From contig JAAZPS010000203.1 of NCBI GenBank assembly GCA_012797095.1, forward strand, positions 1-6,968: 6,968 nucleotides of DNA. Direction: 5' to 3'. A model generated the notes under the pieces. The model saw nothing but the letters and a program-made list of their open reading frames with translations. It had not been told where the DNA came from and made no database searches. Both the position numbers and the translations under genes were made by a program. The DNA comes from Bacillota bacterium (GTDB lineage Bacteria > Bacillota > Dethiobacteria > DTU022). Positions 5,072 through 6,968 of this stretch are shown piece by piece; the stretch's first letter is position 1, and the number at the start of each line of letters is the position of its first letter.

Positions 5072-6526
5072 ATGCGGGAGGATAAGTTTTCCCGGGAGGG
5101 ATTGACCTTTGACGATGTGCTGCTGCTTCCGGCGAGGTCAAGGATCCTGCCCCGGGATGTGGAAGTTGCCACCACGGTGACCCGTGAGCTCAGGTTGAAC
5201 CTGCCGCTCATGGCGGCGGGGATGGATACGGTTACCGAATCCCGGATGGCCATCGCCATCGCCCGGGAAGGCGGGGTCGGGGTGATCCATCGCAACATGC
5301 CGGTGGAAGAGCAGGCTGGCGAGGTGGACAAGGTGAAGCGTTCGGAGCACGGTGTGATCACCGATCCCTTTCACCTTTCACCGGAACATACGCTTAACGA
5401 TGCCGCGGCCTTGATGGAGCGCTACCGCATCTCGGGCGTACCGGTAACGGTAAAAGGGCGCCTGATGGGGATCATCACCAACCGCGATCTGCGTTTTGAG
5501 GACGATTACACCCGATTGATCGGTGATGTGATGACCAAAGAGGGTCTGGTGACCGCCCCGGAGGGGACCACCCTGCAGCAGGCACAGGAGATCTTGCGCC
5601 AGCACAAGGTGGAAAAGCTGCCCATCGTCGACGATGATTTCAATCTGAAGGGCCTCATCACGATCAAGGATATTGAAAAAACAATTCAATTTCCCCGTTC
5701 GGCCAAGGACAGCGGGGGGCGTTTGCTGGCGGCGGCGGCGGTCGGTGTCGGCCGCGAGGAGATTCACCGGGCGGAGGCGCTTGTCGAGGCCGGAGTGGAT
5801 CTGATCGTTGTTGATTCGGCCCACGGTCATTCACAGCTCGTTCTCGAGATGGTCCGCGGTCTGAAAAACCGTTTTCCAGAGCTGCAGCTGGTTGCCGGCA
5901 ATGTTGCTACCGCCGAGGGGGCCCGCGATCTGATCAAGGCGGGCGCCGATGCGGTCAAGGTAGGGGTCGGCCCCGGCTCCATCTGTACCACCCGGGTGAT
6001 TGCCGGCATCGGCGTTCCCCAGGTGACCGCGATCTTCGAGGCGGCCAGGGTCTGCCGCGAGTACGGGGTGCCGGTGATCGCCGACGGCGGGATCAAATAC
6101 TCCGGGGATATCACCAAGGCCATCGCTGCCGGGGCGAATGTGGTCATGATCGGCAGCCTTCTTGCCGGGACGGAGGAGAGTCCGGGAGATTTCGAGATCT
6201 ATCAGGGGCGCAGTTACAAGGTTTACCGCGGCATGGGTTCTCTGGGCGCGATGAAGGAGGGCTCGCGCGACCGCTATTTTCAGGAGCATGAGCAGAAACT
6301 GGTACCCGAGGGGATCGAGGGGCGGGTCCCGTTCCGCGGCACGGTCAGCGATATCGTCTATCAGTTGATCGGCGGCCTGCGTGCGGGAATGGGCTATTGC
6401 GGTGCGGAAAATATCGGCGAGCTGCAGAGCAAAACAAAGTTTATCCGCATTACCGGCGCCGGCTTGCATGAAAACCATCCGCACGGCGTTCAGATTACCA
6501 AGGAGGCGCCCAATTACAGTTTCTAG
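5072..6526 (+). CDS. guaB: IMP dehydrogenase
   Basis: Full-length IMP dehydrogenase (484 aa), which oxidises IMP to XMP with NAD+ as the committed step to GMP; cytosolic tetramer in known cases. It starts with the family N-terminus GLTFDDVLLLPA (10-21). A pair of CBS domains (about 93-208) interrupts the TIM barrel. The K+-loop and nucleophile are GVGPGSICTTR (298-308) with Cys305, the same number as in E. coli. IMP-phosphate contacts are in ADGGI (337-341) and GSLLAG (361-366). YRGMGS (385-390) and the mobile-flap Arg401-Tyr402 follow, and the C-terminus is ITKEAPNYSF. ATG 5072 is chosen over in-frame ATGs at 5000 and 5030 because GGGAGG lies 8 nt upstream and the earlier codons fall in or before the promoter. 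It appears monocistronic, between its own promoter and a terminator; guaA is not in the window. Confidence 0.97.
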   Translation: MREDKFSREGLTFDDVLLLPARSRILPRDVEVATTVTRELRLNLPLMAAGMDTVTESRMAIAIAREGGVGVIHRNMPVEEQAGEVDKVKRSEHGVITDPFHLSPEHTLNDAAALMERYRISGVPVTVKGRLMGIITNRDLRFEDDYTRLIGDVMTKEGLVTAPEGTTLQQAQEILRQHKVEKLPIVDDDFNLKGLITIKDIEKTIQFPRSAKDSGGRLLAAAAVGVGREEIHRAEALVEAGVDLIVVDSAHGHSQLVLEMVRGLKNRFPELQLVAGNVATAEGARDLIKAGADAVKVGVGPGSICTTRVIAGIGVPQVTAIFEAARVCREYGVPVIADGGIKYSGDITKAIAAGANVVMIGSLLAGTEESPGDFEIYQGRSYKVYRGMGSLGAMKEGSRDRYFQEHEQKLVPEGIEGRVPFRGTVSDIVYQLIGGLRAGMGYCGAENIGELQSKTKFIRITGAGLHENHPHGVQITKEAPNYSF

Positions 6527-6591
6527 CGCTTCAGCCGGTTATCCCGAATACCTGGCGGGGCCGGGCGAAGAGGGTTCAGGGTTGCATCGAG

Positions 6592-6623
6592 ACACCGCGG
6601 GCAGATTGTCCGCGGTGTTTTAT
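6592..6623 (+). terminator. Intrinsic terminator after guaB
   Basis: ACACCGCGG (6592-6600) pairs perfectly with CCGCGGTGT (6610-6618). A G-U and a C-G pair inside give an 11-bp stem with a 5-nt loop (6603-6607). The stem runs directly into TTTTAT (6618-6623). It lies 65 nt past the guaB stop and separates guaB from tmk transcription. The T-tract is short, so some read-through is possible. Confidence 0.85.
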
Positions 6624-6631
6624 GCTATAAT
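6623..6631 (+). promoter_or_regulatory. Extended -10 promoter for tmk
   Basis: TGCTATAAT combines the TGn extension (6623-6625) with a perfect TATAAT (6626-6631). No good -35 hexamer sits 16-18 nt upstream, where the sequence is the loop and 3' arm of the guaB terminator; extended -10 promoters can work without one. The expected start is near 6638, about 50 nt before the tmk ATG. Confidence 0.65.
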
Positions 6632-6643
6632 TATTCTGAAGCG

Positions 6644-6691
6644 ATGATGGAACCAAAAACAGTTCTCGGTCAAGGGAAGGGACGGGTATGA
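6644..6691 (+). other. Possible 15-codon upstream ORF ending on the tmk start
   Basis: An ATG at 6644 (with a second at 6647) opens a frame encoding MMEPKTVLGQGKGRV and stopping at TGA 6689-6691, which overlaps the tmk ATG in an ATGA arrangement. It has no real Shine-Dalgarno and would begin only about 5 nt after the predicted transcription start. A short ORF like this can arise by chance, and coding is not shown. Confidence 0.2.
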
Positions 6692-6968
6692 ACGGTTATC
6701 TGATCACCCTCGAAGGAATAGACGGCTGCGGGAAAACGACCCAGGCCCGCCTGCTTCAGGCGCGGCTCGAGAAGGAAGCGGTTCCTCACCGGCTGCTCCG
6801 CGAACCGGGTGGCACCCCCGTCGGGGAGCAGATCCGTCAGCTCCTGCTGCAGAAGGATCATTCCCTGACCGCCGCTACCGAGATCATGCTTTACCTTGCC
6901 GCGCGGGCCGAACTGGTAACCACCGTGATCCGGCCGGCGCTGGAGAGCGGGCGGGTGGTGATCTGCGA
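6688..6968 (+). CDS. tmk: dTMP kinase (thymidylate kinase), 3'-truncated by the window
   Basis: The first 93 codons of thymidylate kinase, which phosphorylates dTMP to dTDP with ATP for DNA synthesis. The P-loop is GIDGCGKTTQ (residues 10-19), with Cys14 where Ser is commoner. The REPGGTPVGE box (38-47) binds the dTMP phosphate region. The helix LYLAARAELV (68-77) and PALESGRVVIC (83-93) lead toward the expected DR(Y/F) motif, which lies at the edge of the window. The LID and C-terminus are missing only because the window ends. A purine-rich GGGAAGGGA stretch precedes the ATG by about 5 nt. It is likely transcribed from the extended -10 promoter just after the guaB terminator. Confidence 0.95.
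   Translation, partial: MNGYLITLEGIDGCGKTTQARLLQARLEKEAVPHRLLREPGGTPVGEQIRQLLLQKDHSLTAATEIMLYLAARAELVTTVIRPALESGRVVIC

Noticed and set aside
4789..5361. Minus-strand open frame opposite the guaB 5' end
   Set aside because: It overlaps the guaB promoter and coding start and has no recognisable domain.
5827..6484. Minus-strand open frames opposite the guaB catalytic domain
   Set aside because: They are antisense to the conserved IMPDH barrel and show no motifs of their own.
6381..6647. 88-codon plus-strand frame spanning the guaB 3' end and terminator
   Set aside because: It is out of frame with guaB, runs through the terminator hairpin and has no ribosome binding site.
1..6968. Mobile element, CRISPR, toxin-antitoxin or defence system
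   Set aside because: I saw no terminal inverted repeats, transposase or integrase motifs, spaced direct repeats, or small paired toxin-like genes; every sizeable gene belongs to a metabolic or conserved family.

Overview
This 6968-base, GC-rich window (roughly 60% G+C by eye) looks like ordinary chromosomal DNA from an anaerobic bacterium. The main evidence is a complete four-subunit, ferredoxin-dependent 2-oxoacid oxidoreductase. A DUF3786 gene and a DUF523 (TudS-like) gene are compatible with this. Consensus-like AGGAGG ribosome binding sites and sigma70/sigmaA-type promoters, with a clostridial flavour to the IMP dehydrogenase, suggest a high-GC anaerobic Firmicute. A deltaproteobacterium (Desulfuromonadales-like) is also possible, and I cannot separate the two from the sequence alone. 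I see no mobile element, CRISPR array, rRNA or tRNA.

Layout. Positions 1-82 are a short leader with no assignable gene. Positions 83-2869 are a tight plus-strand operon encoding the alpha (VorB-like), beta (TPP-binding, VorA-like), gamma and delta (2x[4Fe-4S] ferredoxin) subunits of one enzyme. Together they oxidise a 2-oxoacid plus CoA to an acyl-CoA and CO2, and pass electrons to ferredoxin, or run the reverse reaction. Positions 2896-3516 (minus) are a DUF3786 protein of unknown function. It is divergent, across 51 bp, from a DUF523 gene (3568-4083, plus). DUF523 ends convergently inside an alpha/beta hydrolase gene (4037-4801, minus, TTG start).

After a 270-bp divergent spacer with a 9-bp inverted repeat and a near-consensus promoter comes guaB (5072-6526, plus), encoding IMP dehydrogenase, the first committed step of GMP synthesis. 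An intrinsic terminator closes guaB. It abuts an extended -10 promoter that probably drives tmk (dTMP kinase), which starts at 6688 and is cut off by the window end. The right half therefore holds two separately transcribed nucleotide-metabolism genes.

I found no convincing new multi-gene system. The items most worth a second look are the DUF3786/DUF523 divergent pair, the tail of DUF523 that runs into the opposing gene, the fused terminator-promoter between guaB and tmk with a 15-codon ORF that ends on the tmk start, and the unresolved substrate of the oxidoreductase.
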